A DNA stretch of 64,000 nucleotides, taken from positions 124,001 through 188,000 of the forward strand of contig JBAIAC010000156.1 of assembly GCA_037349315.1 (NCBI GenBank), given 5' to 3'. The notes under the pieces were generated by a model. The model had not been told where the DNA came from. It worked only from the letters and a program-made list of their open reading frames with translations, and ran no database searches. This DNA is from Chelydra serpentina (taxonomy: Eukaryota; Chordata; Testudines; Chelydridae). Every line of letters starts with the position of its first letter. The stretch's first letter is position 1. A program made the translations under genes and the position numbers. Below, piece by piece: positions 10,001 to 18,659 of the stretch.

Positions 10001-10964
10001 CTCAGCCCATGGGGAGGAGGCTGGGAGTGGTCCAGGTGTGGGGAGGGTGAATCCTGTGTCCTTTTGCGGGGTGGGACAGGGACCCCATTCTCATTGATGC
10101 CCAAGCCCCTTTATAGCTGCTCTGGGAGCACAAAGGGGGTGGGAAGAGCCTCCCCTCCGGATTATCCCTCTGGGCAAGGGGTCTCCCGGCTGGTGTGAAA
10201 ACAGAGTAAAAGGGCAGGATCGGGGGCATGCTCAGAGGTTGGCCATTTCCCTGCTTCCTGGGCAAGGCAGGAATTAGAGCAGCCTCGAGGCTGCTCTCGA
10301 TGTCACTGGAGACAGGAAGAAGAGCAGCGCAAAGAGGGTTTAGAGCCATCACCCTCTGTGTGAGCCCCAAACTAGGGAGTGGGGTGATGGGGATCCAGGC
10401 AGACTCAGAGCCCCGGCACGATGGGGTCTCCAGGCTTTTCAGCAGCAAGGACCAGGATTCTCTTTCCGTTCCCAGAGGCGTGGAGTCGCTTACCAGCTCT
10501 GCATTGCTGCTAGCCCTGGATAAGTAGCAGCTGGGTGCATTACCCCTATTCTTGTCCTCCTTGGAGACTGTGATCAGAGTGGTCTCCTGGAAACAAAGGG
10601 GGAGAATTCTGCTACTCACATACCCCCGTCTGCCCCTCCCCCGGGTCGATGGGCCCCTGGTGGGCGGGATACCAGGGTTGATTGGTCCCTGGTGGGCGGG
10701 ATACCAGGGTCGATGGGCCCCTGGTGGGCGGGATACCAGGGTCGATGGGCCCCTGGTGGGCGGGATACCAGGGTCGATGAGCTCCTGCTCTGCTCCAGTG
10801 CAGCGATCCCTGTTCCACCCGGATCTGGGTGGGGTGGGTCGCCCAGTGGGTCTGCGCCAGGGCAGGCGGTGCCCGCCTGGGGCTGGGGTGATGAGCTGGG
10901 TCAGGGCTCAGCCCGGCTGCTCTGGTACCTTGGTGGTCAGGACCTGCCCCTTGAGCGCATCCAT
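3898..10964 (-). CDS. CCDC159: Coiled-coil domain-containing protein 159 (CCDC159), 11 coding exons
   Basis: Minus-strand gene with coding exons 10964-10929, 10586-10494, 9885-9852, 9257-9169, 8735-8654, 7889-7694, 6708-6641, 6042-5966, 5543-5437, 4646-4567 and 4028-3898. All introns are GT/AG and phases are continuous. The joined product is about 330 residues; human CCDC159 is about 300. Landmarks shared with the human protein are LPDSQKILKNELE, LLEQESSLQQRKIQQLE, SKKFLWEELE, NQVKCRK and LNDIWSAVNTLRNS. Most of the product is heptad-rich and predicted coiled coil. The C terminus is a basic, serine- and cysteine-rich tail ending GPCP. The first two exons have no convincing human counterpart, so the start at 10964 is provisional. 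It is divergent to TMEM205. The function is poorly known; the human gene is reported as testis-enriched. Confidence 0.9.
4200..4560. repeat. C-rich intronic tandem repeat
   Basis: Units of about 70-75 bp carry 'cccatttcaccccagtccc' and 'cacacccagcccc', repeated about four to five times. They lie inside the last CCDC159 intron, so the transcribed strand is purine- and G-rich. Open frames across it on either strand are low complexity. Confidence 0.85.
4567..4646 (-). CDS. CCDC159: CCDC159 coding exon (SAVNTLRNS)
   Basis: The acceptor 'ctgtacag' precedes 4646 and the donor 'gtgagt' follows 4567. It encodes SAVNTLRNSMAHCSLRG and continues the human motif DIWSAVHVLQNS. The tryptophan codon is split across the preceding intron (TG|G). 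Confidence 0.88.
4800..5040. other. Intronic sequence, nothing recognised
   Basis: Unique-looking intron sequence of CCDC159 between the exon at 4646 and the second block of CTCF-core-like units. No exon-like or regulatory feature is visible. Confidence 0.5.
5040..5290 (+). repeat. CTCF-core-like minisatellite, second block
   Basis: Five G-rich cores ('CACTAGGGGGCGCTG' or 'CAGTAGGGGGCGCTC') at about 45-bp spacing alternate with 'agtcagtgctgacccca'. The block closes with one core in the opposite orientation ('GCCCCCTAGTGGC', near 5273). It is intronic in CCDC159 and of the same family as 1660-2520. Confidence 0.85.
5437..5543 (-). CDS. CCDC159: CCDC159 coding exon (ILSQLKGKG...LNDIW)
   Basis: The acceptor 'cccccag' precedes ATCCTG at 5543 and the donor 'gtaagg' follows 5437. 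It encodes ILSQLKGKGPG at the start and KDELNDIW at the end. It aligns with human ILTKMKQQG...LSDIW. The middle is a glycine-rich insert without clear similarity. Confidence 0.9.
5640..5835 (+). repeat. CTCF-core-like minisatellite, third block
   Basis: Four cores of the types 'GCTAGGGGGCGCTGT' and 'CAGCAGGGGGCGCTCT' with the same spacer type as the first two blocks. All are in plus orientation, within a CCDC159 intron. Confidence 0.82.
5966..6042 (-). CDS. CCDC159: CCDC159 coding exon (DITKNLVSIKKM)
   Basis: The acceptor 'cctcag' precedes 6042 and the donor 'gtgaga' follows 5966. It encodes KDQEDDITKNLVSIKKMHEN and then QVKCRK. This is very close to human QAQEDEISENLVNIQKM..QVKCRK. One of the best-conserved exons, predicted coiled coil. 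Confidence 0.95.
6641..6708 (-). CDS. CCDC159: CCDC159 coding exon (SKKFLWEELE)
   Basis: The acceptor 'cctttag' precedes 6708. The donor is 'gtaggt' after 6641. That choice is forced by phase: the split codon A|AG gives K and keeps QKLKDQEDD in frame. It encodes SKKFLWEELESVQGEMRRIH, matching human SKKFLWEELELV. A second GT three bases further would break the frame. Confidence 0.93.
6840..6960 (+). repeat. Short tandem repeat 'ggaggagctattgaagaggg'
   Basis: About three copies of a purine-rich unit of roughly 35 bp ('gaggagctattgaagaggga', 'ggggctacctgggg'). The same unit type is amplified again at 7960-8160 in the next CCDC159 intron. Confidence 0.75.
7370..7625 (+). mobile_element. MIR/CORE-like SINE
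   Basis: Motifs in order are 'aactcccagctctgccactg', 'tgtgtgaccttgggcgagtc', 'gcctcagtttccccatctc', 'aatggggataatgat' and 'gcagggccccaatc'. This is the typical MIR/CORE-SINE order in plus orientation, inside a CCDC159 intron. Confidence 0.8.
7694..7889 (-). CDS. CCDC159: CCDC159 largest coding exon
   Basis: The acceptor 'cccacag' precedes 7889 and the donor 'gttaga' follows 7694. It encodes EELSRACGPAQGEMFERLVD at its start and ends LENLSLEILE. It corresponds to the human stretch before SKKFLWEELE with low identity. The reading is constrained by phases on both sides (1 in, 2 out). Confidence 0.88.
7960..8160 (+). repeat. Tandem repeat 'ggaggggctatttggggagg'
   Basis: Irregular copies of 'aggagctaaagaggaggga' and 'ggggctatttggggaggagc' fill about 200 bp. 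It is purine-rich on the plus strand, inside a CCDC159 intron. Confidence 0.75.
8240..8580 (+). mobile_element. MIR/CORE-like SINE
   Basis: 'gcccagctctgccactggct', 'tgtgtgaccttgggtgagtc', 'cctcggtttccccatttc' and 'aatggggataatgacgttt' are followed by a tail with 'gcagcgcctggcacagcgg'. Plus orientation. It occupies the intron just before the exon at 8654. Confidence 0.8.
8654..8735 (-). CDS. CCDC159: CCDC159 coding exon (LLEQESSLQQRKIQQLE)
   Basis: The acceptor 'tgacag' precedes 8735 and the donor 'gtgaga' follows 8654. It encodes AFEALSHSVSLLEQESSLQQ then RKIQQLE. Human has AFEFLNHSVTMLEKESCLQQIKIQQLE. The heptad pattern is clear. Confidence 0.96.
8860..9150 (+). mobile_element. MIR/CORE-like SINE with duplicated tail
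   Basis: 'ggtggccttgggcaaatcac', 'gcctcagtttcccttccc', then 'gtctgtgcagcacccggccc' and 'gcactaccataatgcacgt'. The tail (Pol III-type 3' part ending 'ccgtaatac') is seen repeatedly elsewhere in the window. It ends close to the CCDC159 donor at 9168. Confidence 0.75.
9169..9257 (-). CDS. CCDC159: CCDC159 coding exon (LPDSQKILKNELE)
   Basis: The acceptor 'tggcag' precedes 9257 and the donor 'gtaacc' follows 9169. It encodes GMIQAMLPDSQKILKNELEI and then IRSQLHAQAK. It aligns with human MIPDSQKLLRCELESLKSQLQAQTK. Either methionine could be an alternative start. Confidence 0.95.
9474..9495. repeat. 22-nt palindrome of a dispersed repeat
   Basis: AGAGCAGCC, four bases, then GGCTGCTCT. It is one of six copies in the window (others at 10276, 21223, 24737, 41600 and 55426). 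The 9-bp arms are invariant in all six. Flanks such as 'gagtta' before and 'taacacc' or 'tgacacc' after show that it belongs to a longer dispersed element. Confidence 0.85.
9852..9885 (-). CDS. CCDC159: CCDC159 small coding exon (34 nt)
   Basis: The acceptor 'ccctgcag' precedes 9885 and the donor 'gtgaga' follows 9852. It encodes SQLETEAFETN with a trailing G, completed by GG of the next exon. The phase fits both neighbours. No human counterpart is recognised, so this N-terminal exon rests on splice signals and phase. Confidence 0.7.
10276..10297. repeat. Perfect 22-nt palindrome
   Basis: AGAGCAGCC-TCGA-GGCTGCTCT. Here the central four bases are also self-complementary, so the whole 22 nt is a perfect palindrome. 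Same dispersed family as at 9474. Confidence 0.85.
10494..10586 (-). CDS. CCDC159: CCDC159 N-terminal coding exon (93 nt)
   Basis: The acceptor 'tttccag' precedes 10586 and the donor 'gtaagc' follows 10494. It is exactly 31 codons, phase 0 on both sides, encoding ETTLITVSKEDKNRG at the start and SSNAEL at the end. No similarity to human CCDC159 is recalled. Confidence 0.65.
10645..10790 (+). repeat. 32-bp minisatellite, about four copies
   Basis: The unit reads 'tcgatgggcccctggtggg' then 'cgggataccaggg'. One copy has 'ttgattggtcc' in place of the usual start. It lies in the first CCDC159 intron. Confidence 0.9.
10929..10964 (-). CDS. CCDC159: CCDC159 first recognised coding exon (provisional start)
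   Basis: ATG at 10964 opens MDALKGQVLTTK and ends at the donor 'gtacca' after 10929. An acceptor-like 'cccctag' lies just upstream at 10990, and the frame is open back to it (SEAETPGE). The true start may therefore be further upstream in the CpG-rich region. Confidence 0.55.
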
Positions 10965-10999
10965 CTCCCCCGGGGTCTCTGCCTCGCTCCTAGGGGCCC

Positions 11000-11830
11000 A
11001 CGTGGACCCCAAAGCGCGGGGGGAGGGGCGGGAACAAGGGGGGGCGGGGTTTGACCCATCCAGGCCGCCACACCGCCCCCATGTAACAAAAACAATCACA
11101 AAGGCCAAGGGGCGTGGCTTCCTAGCCCCGCCCCGTGCATGAGCTCATCCTCCCCCTCAGTCCCTATTGGCCTGGAGCTCCCCTTGCGAGGTGATTGGGC
11201 AGGAGCCAGGGAGGGGGGTGGAGCCTTGAGGGCAAGGGGGCGTGACCAGGGTTACACTACAGCTGAGCCCGGGCAGGAGTCGCGTGCGGGTGGGGTAGGT
11301 GCGGACCCGATCCTCCCGCGCGGGGGAGGGGGAGGTGCAGGCAGGGGGAGGAGCTTAGGGCCGTGGGGGAGGGGAAGGCAGGAGTGGGGCCAGCAGCACG
11401 CGTGGGGCCGGGGGAGCAGCCACCCAGCGGGGGGCTCCCGTAGGTCCCTGGCTGGCCCTTGTGTTTGGTGGGGCCCCAAGGCTGGCCAGGGACTTTGCCC
11501 CCCCGCCCCGCGCGATCATGTGCAAGGCTGGGGACCTCCCGGTGCCCGACCCCACGCTGCCGGGCGCTGCTCCCAGTCCTGAGGGGGGTGGGGGTAGGAC
11601 GCCTGGGTCCCTGCCCAGCTGTGTGGCCGGCCGGCCAGGTGACCTTCGCCCTGGAGTCAGTGGCAGAGGCGGGAAGAGAACCCAGGCGTCCTGAGGCCCC
11701 ACACGACGGGCCTCCCTAGATCTGTCTGTCCTGCTATCCCCCCCCCCTTCCCCCCCGCCGCCGATTCTAAGGGACAGGGCGGGGCAGCGTTTCTCTATCT
11801 GGGCCATTGGCTGTTGGGAGCCATGATCCT
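11000..11830. promoter_or_regulatory. CpG-rich bidirectional promoter region CCDC159 / TMEM205
   Basis: GC- and CpG-rich sequence lies between the divergent first exons, with blocks such as 'ccccgcgcgatcatg' and GC-box-like 'ggggcggggtttg' and 'ggggcgtg'. The human orthologues are also head-to-head neighbours. The TMEM205 non-coding first exon is expected here; possible donors include 'ggccag|gtgacc' at about 11638. The exact transcription starts cannot be placed by eye. Confidence 0.6.
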
Positions 11831-11999
11831 ACACCAGGCGCCTGCCCATCCCCCTACAGCCTTTCTCTCTCTCCCCCCCCCCCCCCCCCTTATCTCCTCT
11901 TGGCAGCCCCGGCGGTGACTGAGACCGGCCTCCCTGCTGTTCTAGCCCCCGGGTGCTCGGCCATCTTCACCCCCTCTCGGGTCGGTTTTGTAAGTCGCT

Positions 12000-12400
12000 T
12001 AATTGCTCCGTGCCTCAGTTTCCCCACCTTTAAATTGGGTGTGATGACCTGGCTGGGAGGGGAGTGTGGTCTAGCAGCTAGTGCCCGTGACTGGGACCTG
12101 GGTTCTGGTCTCCCAGCAGACCACCGGCAGAGCTGGGAACTTGGTGAGTCGCTTCCCTGCTCCGTGCCTTGGTTTCCCCGTGTGGGATAGGGGGATAATC
12201 CTGACCTCCTTCGTAAAGTGCTTTGAGATCTCTGGCTGGGAAGAGCTCGGGATTGTTTTATTATGTGTCTATTTAGTCTGAACTCTTAGGGGCAGGGACC
12301 ATCTCTCGCTGGGTGCGTGCAGCGTCCGGCACAACGGGGCGCTGATCTCAGCCAGGATCTCGGCCCGGGGCCTGCCCAGGATACCTCCCCTCTGCATGGT
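12000..12400 (+). mobile_element. MIR/CORE-like SINEs, tandem pair
   Basis: Two 3' segments occur in succession: 'gcctcagtttccccacctt' and 'gccttggtttccccgtgtg'. The second is preceded by a tRNA-like head ('ggtctagcagctagtgcc') and followed by 'aaagtgctttgagatctc' and 'gcagcgtccggcacaacggg'. They lie just upstream of the first TMEM205 coding exon. Confidence 0.75.
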
Positions 12401-12514
12401 CTCGTTACTCCGCAGTGACCCAGAGAGCGCTGGGAGCGGCTGTCCCTGCTCCCCCGAACTCATCGTGGGTTCTCCCCCCACCTCTCTGCCTCCAGGTCTG
12501 TAAACGCAGCAGAG

Positions 12515-12614
12515 ATGCCGATGGAAGGGGAGCCCGGCAGCCTGGCCAAAGTCGCCCAGCTCTTCGTCCTGTCTCTCGCCTGGGGGATGCAGATATGGGT
12601 CACCTTCATCTCAG
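12515..12614 (+). CDS. TMEM205: TMEM205 coding exon 1
   Basis: An acceptor 'gcctccag' ends at 12495, leaving 19 non-coding bases before the ATG. The donor 'gtggga' follows 12614. It encodes MPMEGEPGSLAKVAQLFVLS and continues to WGMQIWVTFIS, the first membrane segment. The glycine codon is split (G|GG). Confidence 0.93.
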
Positions 12615-15273
12615 GTGGGACGTGCTGCCTGGGTCCCCCCGGCTCTCAGAGCTGGGAATAGAACCCAGGAGTCCGACACCCAGCCCCTCCCCTCCCGTAA
12701 CCATTAGACCGTACTCCCTTCTTAGAACCAGGAGTCCTGGCTCCCTGCTCTAACCACTAGACCCCACTCCCCTCCCAGAGCCGGGGTAGAACCCAGGAGT
12801 CCTGGCTCCCAGCCCCATTGCTCTAACGCTCTCGGCGTGCCTTGATTTCCTCCTCTCTCCTTGCCTTAGGGTTTGTGCTGATCCGGAGCGTCAGCCGACA
12901 CACCTTCGGCCTGGTCCAGAGCAAGCTCTTCCCCTTCTACTTCTACACCCTGGTGGCCTGTGCCTTCCTCAACCTCTCCATCTTCGCCTTCTACCACCCC
13001 CGAGAGCTGCTGAGCACCATGGAGACCCTGCAGGTACCATTGAGGGGCTGGGCACAGCCCAGGAGGGTGGGTCAGCTCCCTGCCATCAGTGACTTCCAGG
13101 GTTAGCTGAGAATCAGAAAGCCGTTAAAGTGCAGGATGCCTGGGTTCTGGGACAGGAGTGGGGTCTAGTGGGTTGGTGGGGGAGGGTGTTGGGAGCCAGG
13201 ACTCTTCGCATCTTTCCTCTTTTGGAGGGGAGTGGGGTCTAGTGGTTAGAGCAGCAGGGGCTTGGTGTCAGGATGCAGGTTCTTACCAGCTTTGCCCGTT
13301 ACCTTGGGGTACCCTCATTTATTAGGGTTACTCTTCTGGGTGGGTAGGGGGTTCTGTAATTCTATCGATGTTCTGCTTGTGTTGTGTGTGTTCTCACACG
13401 GAGCTCTGCTTCTCCCTGCTGCAAGTCCCCTCCCTGTGGAGCGATCCTGCAGGACTGAGGTTCCCCCGGGCTGGGTTCCTCCAGCCCTAGGATCAGACAC
13501 ACACACATTAACAGAGCGTGCTGAGAGGGCCGGGTTAATCAGCACTCCCAAGCTGATCCCTTCTATGCCCCTGGACTCAGCAGGCTGGGTCGAGCAGCAC
13601 TTCCAAGCTACCACCCTCGTATGGCCCAGGTTCAGCTCGTCCCTATCCCCACTTTCCCGTTACAATTGCTCTGGTCGTAACCCACTCGATGAGCAAACCC
13701 CACAGGATTTCTGGGCGCTGCGGGGATCTTTAGCTTAGGTAGGAGGAGCGTTGCTGCAGAGCGAATGAGAGAACCAAAAAAACACCCATGAGCGGGAGAG
13801 AGAAAGAGAAGCAACCAGCTTAATCATGAAAGTTATTTATTGCCAGGTAATAACCATAGGGGAGCGAAACAAACAGAACAGTGATAATCTTAAATCTAAC
13901 TTAAACTTGATTATAAAAGTCAGGTTTAGAAAACTATAACTGATCACCAAGTCAGGGCCAGAAGGCTCTACCTGGAGAGAGCGAGAGAGCTGGGTTCTCA
14001 CCACTCTGTGAAGCTTCAATTGATCGGGGTTCCCAGGTGGTGGTGGTAACTGAGTGAGGGTCATGGGTGCTGGAGACAGGCAGAGCCCCCAGCACGATCA
14101 GTCAGGAGAAGATGAAGTCCCAGTGGAACGGATGCAGAGTTTGGATCCAGGCATCAGAGCACTTACTGGAGCGTGGGTAGGGGTTTTTGTAGAGAAACAA
14201 CAATGGTTCACTGGAGACACTAGCCCTTGTTTACCCATAAACAAATCTAATACTGAAGTGGTTTTGTTCAGACGTGGGAGCTGATCATTCCTGGCTATGG
14301 GCCGTGTTCCTTGGAGGGAGCTCACAATGCAATTAGGCAGCTTCACTGTTTTGGATATCAATCAAGGATTCGTTACTAGAATTGGTCTGATACCTGCTGA
14401 ACTGGGGGTGTGCAGGCCTGGGTTCATTAACATCTGGAGCAGAGATCCCCCATCATGCCGTGCTTCCCCGCTTTGCTGGTCCCAGCGTTCCCTGGGGTTC
14501 TTGCCTTGGAATCGCTGGTCTCCATTCTGTATGCTCATGGCGATGCCTCCTTGTCCCATCTTCGAGGCAAATGAGGTCAGGGGAGTTTCCTTCATCCTGT
14601 CCCCCTTGTCCCAGGGGCTTAGGGGTGTCTCCCACGGCCTTGTCATTGCTCTTTGTAAGTCTTTCTTCTGACTGGTTTTGGTTCAAGCCGGAGGGAGGAG
14701 GGTCTTTTGTGAGTCAGACAGGCTGGGTACTGTGCCCTGCTTCGCCAAGAACACAGAGCTGATAGGTAACACTGGCTCTGGGAGGGGAGTGGGGTCTAGT
14801 GGTTAGAGCACTGGGGGTTGGGTGTCAGGACACCTGGGTTCTATCTCCGACTTCGTCCGTTCAGTCCGCTGGACCCCATTCTCCTCCCAGAGCTGGGGAC
14901 AGAACCCAGGCGTCCTGACACCCAGTGTCCCGTGCCACCATCCCAACCATCTCTCTCTTCCCTCCCCCAGGGCTCTCTCTATGTTGTCTGCCTCCTCCTG
15001 GCCAGCGTTAACGCCATGGGGTTGTCCCCGGCCACCACGGCGGCCATGTTCCGGTTGCAGGCCATCGAGCGGGAGCACGGCCTGGGCGGGGAGGTGGGGC
15101 TGGCGGCCCGGCGCGAGACGTACCAGCAGCTGCGGGAGAGGGACCCCAAGTACCAGGCCGCACGGCAGACGTTCTTCAAACGCCACGGGCTGTCGACCCT
15201 CTGCAACCTCGTCTGCCTCGCCTGCAACGGAGTCAACCTGCTATGCTTGGCGCTGGACCTCGGCAGCCTGTAG
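12515..15273 (+). CDS. TMEM205: Transmembrane protein 205 (TMEM205), three coding exons
   Basis: Coding exons 12515-12614, 12870-13033 and 14971-15273 join in frame to 188 residues; human TMEM205 has 189. Shared landmarks are WGMQIWVTFISGF, RHTFGLVQSKLFPFYF, ATTAAM, REHGLGGEV, QLRERDPKY and RHGLSTLCNL. Four hydrophobic segments lie at about 13-33, 54-74, 89-106 and 163-183, with a hydrophilic loop between the last two (DUF4149 fold). It is a multi-pass membrane protein; the human gene is linked to cisplatin resistance, and the molecular activity is not established. The start could also be the ATG at 12521 (giving MEGEPGS), which fits human MEEGG better. It is transcribed away from CCDC159 and towards RAB3D. 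Confidence 0.95.
12640..12830 (-). repeat. tRNA-like units in TMEM205 intron 1
   Basis: Two units in minus orientation read 'gaacccaggagtcc' and 'taaccactagacc', separated by about 75 bp. They fill most of the 255-bp intron. Confidence 0.75.
12870..13033 (+). CDS. TMEM205: TMEM205 coding exon 2
   Basis: The acceptor 'ttgccttag' precedes 12870 and the donor 'gtacca' follows 13033. It encodes FVLIRSVSRHTFGLVQSKLF, then the second membrane segment (about FPFYFYTLVACAFLNL), ending at METLQ in phase 0. Confidence 0.96.
13034..14970. other. TMEM205 intron 2
   Basis: A 1.9-kb intron. tRNA-like units lie at about 13140-13260 and 14780-14930. The middle (13300-14760) looks unique, AT-richer than the surroundings, with no recognised exon or repeat family. 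Confidence 0.6.
14971..15273 (+). CDS. TMEM205: TMEM205 coding exon 3
   Basis: The acceptor 'cccccag' precedes 14971. It encodes the third membrane segment (GSLYVVCLLLASVNAMGL) and the conserved loop REHGLGGEV..QLRERDPKY. RHGLSTLCNLVCLACNG and the last membrane segment follow, ending DLGSL and TAG. Confidence 0.97.
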   Translation, partial: GSLYVVCLLLASVNAMGLSPATTAAMFRLQAIEREHGLGGEVGLAARRETYQQLRERDPKYQAARQTFFKRHGLSTLCNLVCLACNGVNLLCLALDLGSL

Positions 15274-15489
15274 GCGGGGCCCTGCCCGCGGGGAGGGGGC
15301 GGCGGCATTGTCCTTGGGGTGGGGCCCACCCCCGGGGTGGGACTTGATTGAGCGAGGGGCTTGGAAGTCCATGGCCCCACCGGGATCTGATTGGTGTCTC
15401 TTTCTAAGCCTGTATCCCACGCCTGGCACCAGCTGGAAGTTCATGTGTTGTCCGGGGGAACGTAACCGACTTGGTGACTCAGCGATGCT

Positions 15490-15790
15490 TTTCCCTGGGT
15501 TCTACCCCTGCTCTGGGAGGGGAGTGGGGTCTAGTGGTTAGAGCGGGTGGGGCTTGGAGCCAGGACTTCTGGGTTCTATCCCCAGCTGTGGGAGGGGAGT
15601 GGGGTCTAGTGGTTAGAGCGGGGTGGGGGTCCGGAAGCCAGGGTTCCTGGGTTCTATCTCCAGCTCTGGGAGGGGAGTGGGGTCTAGTGGGTTAAAGCAG
15701 GGTGGGGCTTGGAGCCAGGACTCCTGGGTTCTAACCCCAGCTGTGGGAGGGGAGTGGGGTCTTGTGGTTAGAGCAGGGGGGGGAATTAGA
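15490..15790 (+). repeat. tRNA-like units, four copies
   Basis: Four copies of 'ggtctagtggttagagc' with 'gggttctat/ccccagctct' lie at about 75-bp spacing, in the 3' flank of TMEM205. Confidence 0.8.
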
Positions 15791-15814
15791 TTTCTTTATT
15801 TTTTTTTAAATTAA

Positions 15815-16591
15815 AATAAAATCTCGGAGCCAGCTAAAAAGCTGCCTCTGCTAACATGCGCCATCTAACCGGCTGGGGCTGAAATTTGCCCTGTGCTGAG
15901 GTCCCCAGGCCTCATTCACACTGGGCCCTTTCAAAGGGCACTGTGGGAGACGGATGCCCATTTCCCTTTGGAAATGCCCGTGCTCCCTCTGAGATCATTG
16001 TTATTCGCTTGATGGCGGCAGTGGCAGCAGATGAGTTGGCACTCCGCAGCGCTGCACCTAGGCAAGAGTTTAGGTGAAACAGGCAAAATATGGGATGGGG
16101 AAACTGAGGCACAGAGTGGGCATGTGACATGCCCAAGGTCACTCAGCTGGCAGTGGCAGAGCCGGGGAATAGAACCCAGGTCTCCTGAGTCACGGTCGAC
16201 TAGGCAACGCTGCCCCTTATCAGAACCTCTGCGGGATTTGCTGGCCGTGCTTAGGCTGGCTCTACGGAGCGCTCCGCTCTGGCATCCTCTTGTCTGTTCC
16301 GTGCTTCCTGTTCTGTTCTTGCTGCCCTCCGTTTCCTTGCTGAACCTCGGCTGGCAGAGATTGAGAAGCACGTTCCACGGGCTCTTTGCCCTGCTTTTTA
16401 TTCCAGTTTGTACTGATCAGAGTGAAAGTCCTCTTCCAGTGGGGTTCTTCGGGGGGAAATAAATCGCTCTTTTGTGTCCGTACAGCACCGTGCGCAGAAG
16501 GGTAATAGTCTCTGACTGGGGCTCTTGCACTAGAAATAAAGAATCATGTTTTCTGAGCTGCTTTTCTGTTCTAAAGCTTTCCATGAATAAA
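15815..16591 (+). terminator. TMEM205: Candidate TMEM205 polyadenylation region
   Basis: AATAAA hexamers on the plus strand lie at 15815, 16458, 16535 and 16586. The last three fall within 135 bp and are followed by T-rich sequence. Which one is used cannot be decided by eye. The first lies just after the tRNA-like repeats. Confidence 0.35.
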
Positions 16592-16599
16592 GGACGCAT

Positions 16600-18310
16600 T
16601 TACAAACTCGTAGAAAGAGAGAGTGTCAAGATTTCTGTTTTGTGACCTGGGCTAGAGCTTCTCCAATGCTGCTCTGGGAATGGGGCTTTTTCCCCTTTCG
16701 GAGGAGGGGGAGGAATTAGAGCGGGGAAAAGAATTAATTTTTCCCTGGATTTTTCTACAGACTTTTTCCATTGCTGGAAAACGAATTTGTTTTTTAAAAT
16801 GTTGGGGTGTTTTTTTTTTTTTTTACTGAAAGTCTTCCCCCAAACCGCTGGCAGTTTTTGGAGCTGGTTTCAACAAAACGCCTGCAAGATTTTGTTGGAA
16901 GCGGCCATTTGTGTGTTGACAAAACTAGCCGTGTTTTGGTGGGGAGGGGAGAAAAAGAAAGCGATGAACAAAAACCTCAGCCAGTCCTCCATTGCACTCT
17001 CTGTCCAAGTCCACTTGGATTACTAGCTCTCTGTGGGGAGGGACCATCTCTTTTCACGGTGTGTGCGCGGTGCCCGGCACAATGGGGGCCCTGGGCCAAG
17101 AGTGCGGTGCCTAGGCATTGCCGTAATACAAATGTTAAAAAGTCAGGCCTGGACGGTGGATCCTGAACCGGAGTTCTTTGGACCTCCCGGCTTCCTTGCA
17201 AGCTGTCAAGGTGCCTTCCCTGAACTGCGGCTGCTTCTGGGGGGCAGCGGGTCACGGCGGCACACAGCCACGCGCTGGTGCGTGGGGAGGGAGGTGAGGT
17301 GTAACTTGAACTGGAATTTGGGGGGGGACATCAGAGTTAAAATGTTCTGGGGTCTTTAATGATACCCCCCTGTTTGTTCCCCCACCCCAATTGGTGTGGC
17401 AAACGTTCTGGGGGGAAGAATGTCTCCTATTCCCCAGCACTTCCGCAGGCCAGCCGCTGGGCCAGCTCGGCACCTGCTAAGGGCTAGGGCGGTGCTCAGT
17501 TGGCCACAAGGTGGCGCGGGTTGTCAGCATTGCCCAGCCCGCTGGAGGTCTTGGAGAACTGAGCGTGTGAAGGGCTGGGGCGCTTGCATTGGACATTACT
17601 GTATTAATAGCAGGGTCCCCACGCTTGTTCTCCCCTGCCCCAACACCTCCGCCTGCAGCGCCCCCTGGGGCTGCTGAGAAGGGGTTTGGTTGCAGCAGCC
17701 TGGAGAAATGTGGGCTCCGATGGGGTCGCTTACGGGGGCAAAACCGGTGGGGTTTTGTCCTTTCAAGAAGGATTGATGGATTTTTATGGCCGGCAGGGAC
17801 CATCCGAAATTCAGTTAGATGAGATCATCTAGGGCTGGTCACTGCTTAAAAGTTTATACACATCAGTGGATATGGAGGGGGGGGGGGGGGGGGAATCCAC
17901 CATAATTTCTGGCTGAGCTCAGGTATGTCATTTACAAAGAAGCATCCGGTCCCTAACATATAAATGATGGTATTTAATATTAATCCGCAGCCCCCAGAGA
18001 TGCCTGGAAAAGGGGCGAGAGAGGAATCGCTGAGTGGCAAAGGTGGGAAGTCGCGTTCTCCGGGCCGGTTCCCCAAAGGAAGGATTTTTCACGGAGGTGT
18101 TTTTCAGAGGGTTTGATTTCTTCCCTTTTGTTGTTTAAAAACACAGGGGTGGGTCTGATAAGGGGGGAGAGACTCAATTTTTTTAAAATCATCATCCAGT
18201 TTTGTGAGGGGGTGGAAAATGTCAATGACGAGAAAAAATGTGGTAAAATTGCCATCAGTGGTAAATAGGACCAATGGTCAATGATGGGATGTTAGAAGTT
18301 ACTACAGAGA
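16600..18310. other. Intergenic sequence downstream of TMEM205
   Basis: Unique AT-richer DNA with a SINE tail at about 17040-17140, a 17-base G run at 17877-17893, and one near-consensus CTCF-like site at 17500-17518. No exon of a known gene is recognised. Confidence 0.5.
17500..17518 (+). promoter_or_regulatory. Near-consensus CTCF-like site
   Basis: TTGGCCACAAGGTGGCGCG agrees closely with the CTCF consensus core (CCA..AG.TGGCGC) in plus orientation. It is not part of a tandem array. Confidence 0.45.
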
Positions 18311-18318
18311 ACTTTTTC

Positions 18319-18652
18319 CTGGGTGTCTGGCTGGTGAGTGTTGCCCACATGCTCGGGGTTCAGCTGTTCGCCATATTTGGGGTCGGGAAGGAATTTTCCT
18401 CCAGGGTAGATTGGCAGAGGCCCTGGAGGTTTTTCGCCTTCCTCTGCAGCATGGGGCACGGGTCACTTGCCGGAGGATTCTCTGCATCTTGAAGTCTTTA
18501 AACCATGATTTGAGGACGTCAATAGCTGAGACGTAGGTGAGAGGATTATTCTAGGAGTGGGTGGGTGAGATTCCGTGGCCTGCGTTGTGTAGGAGGATCA
18601 GACTAGATGATCATAATGGTCCCTTCTGACCTTAAAGTCTATGAGTCTATGT
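18319..18652 (+). mobile_element. CR1-type LINE 3' end
   Basis: The sequence 'gggaaggaattttcctcc', 'gattggcagaggccctgg' and 'gaggatcagactagatgatc' is followed by 'aatggtcccttctgacctt' and a 'tctatgagtctatg' terminal microsatellite. This is the common CR1 3' UTR form of turtles, recognised from memory. Confidence 0.8.
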
Positions 18653-18659
18653 GCGGGGC

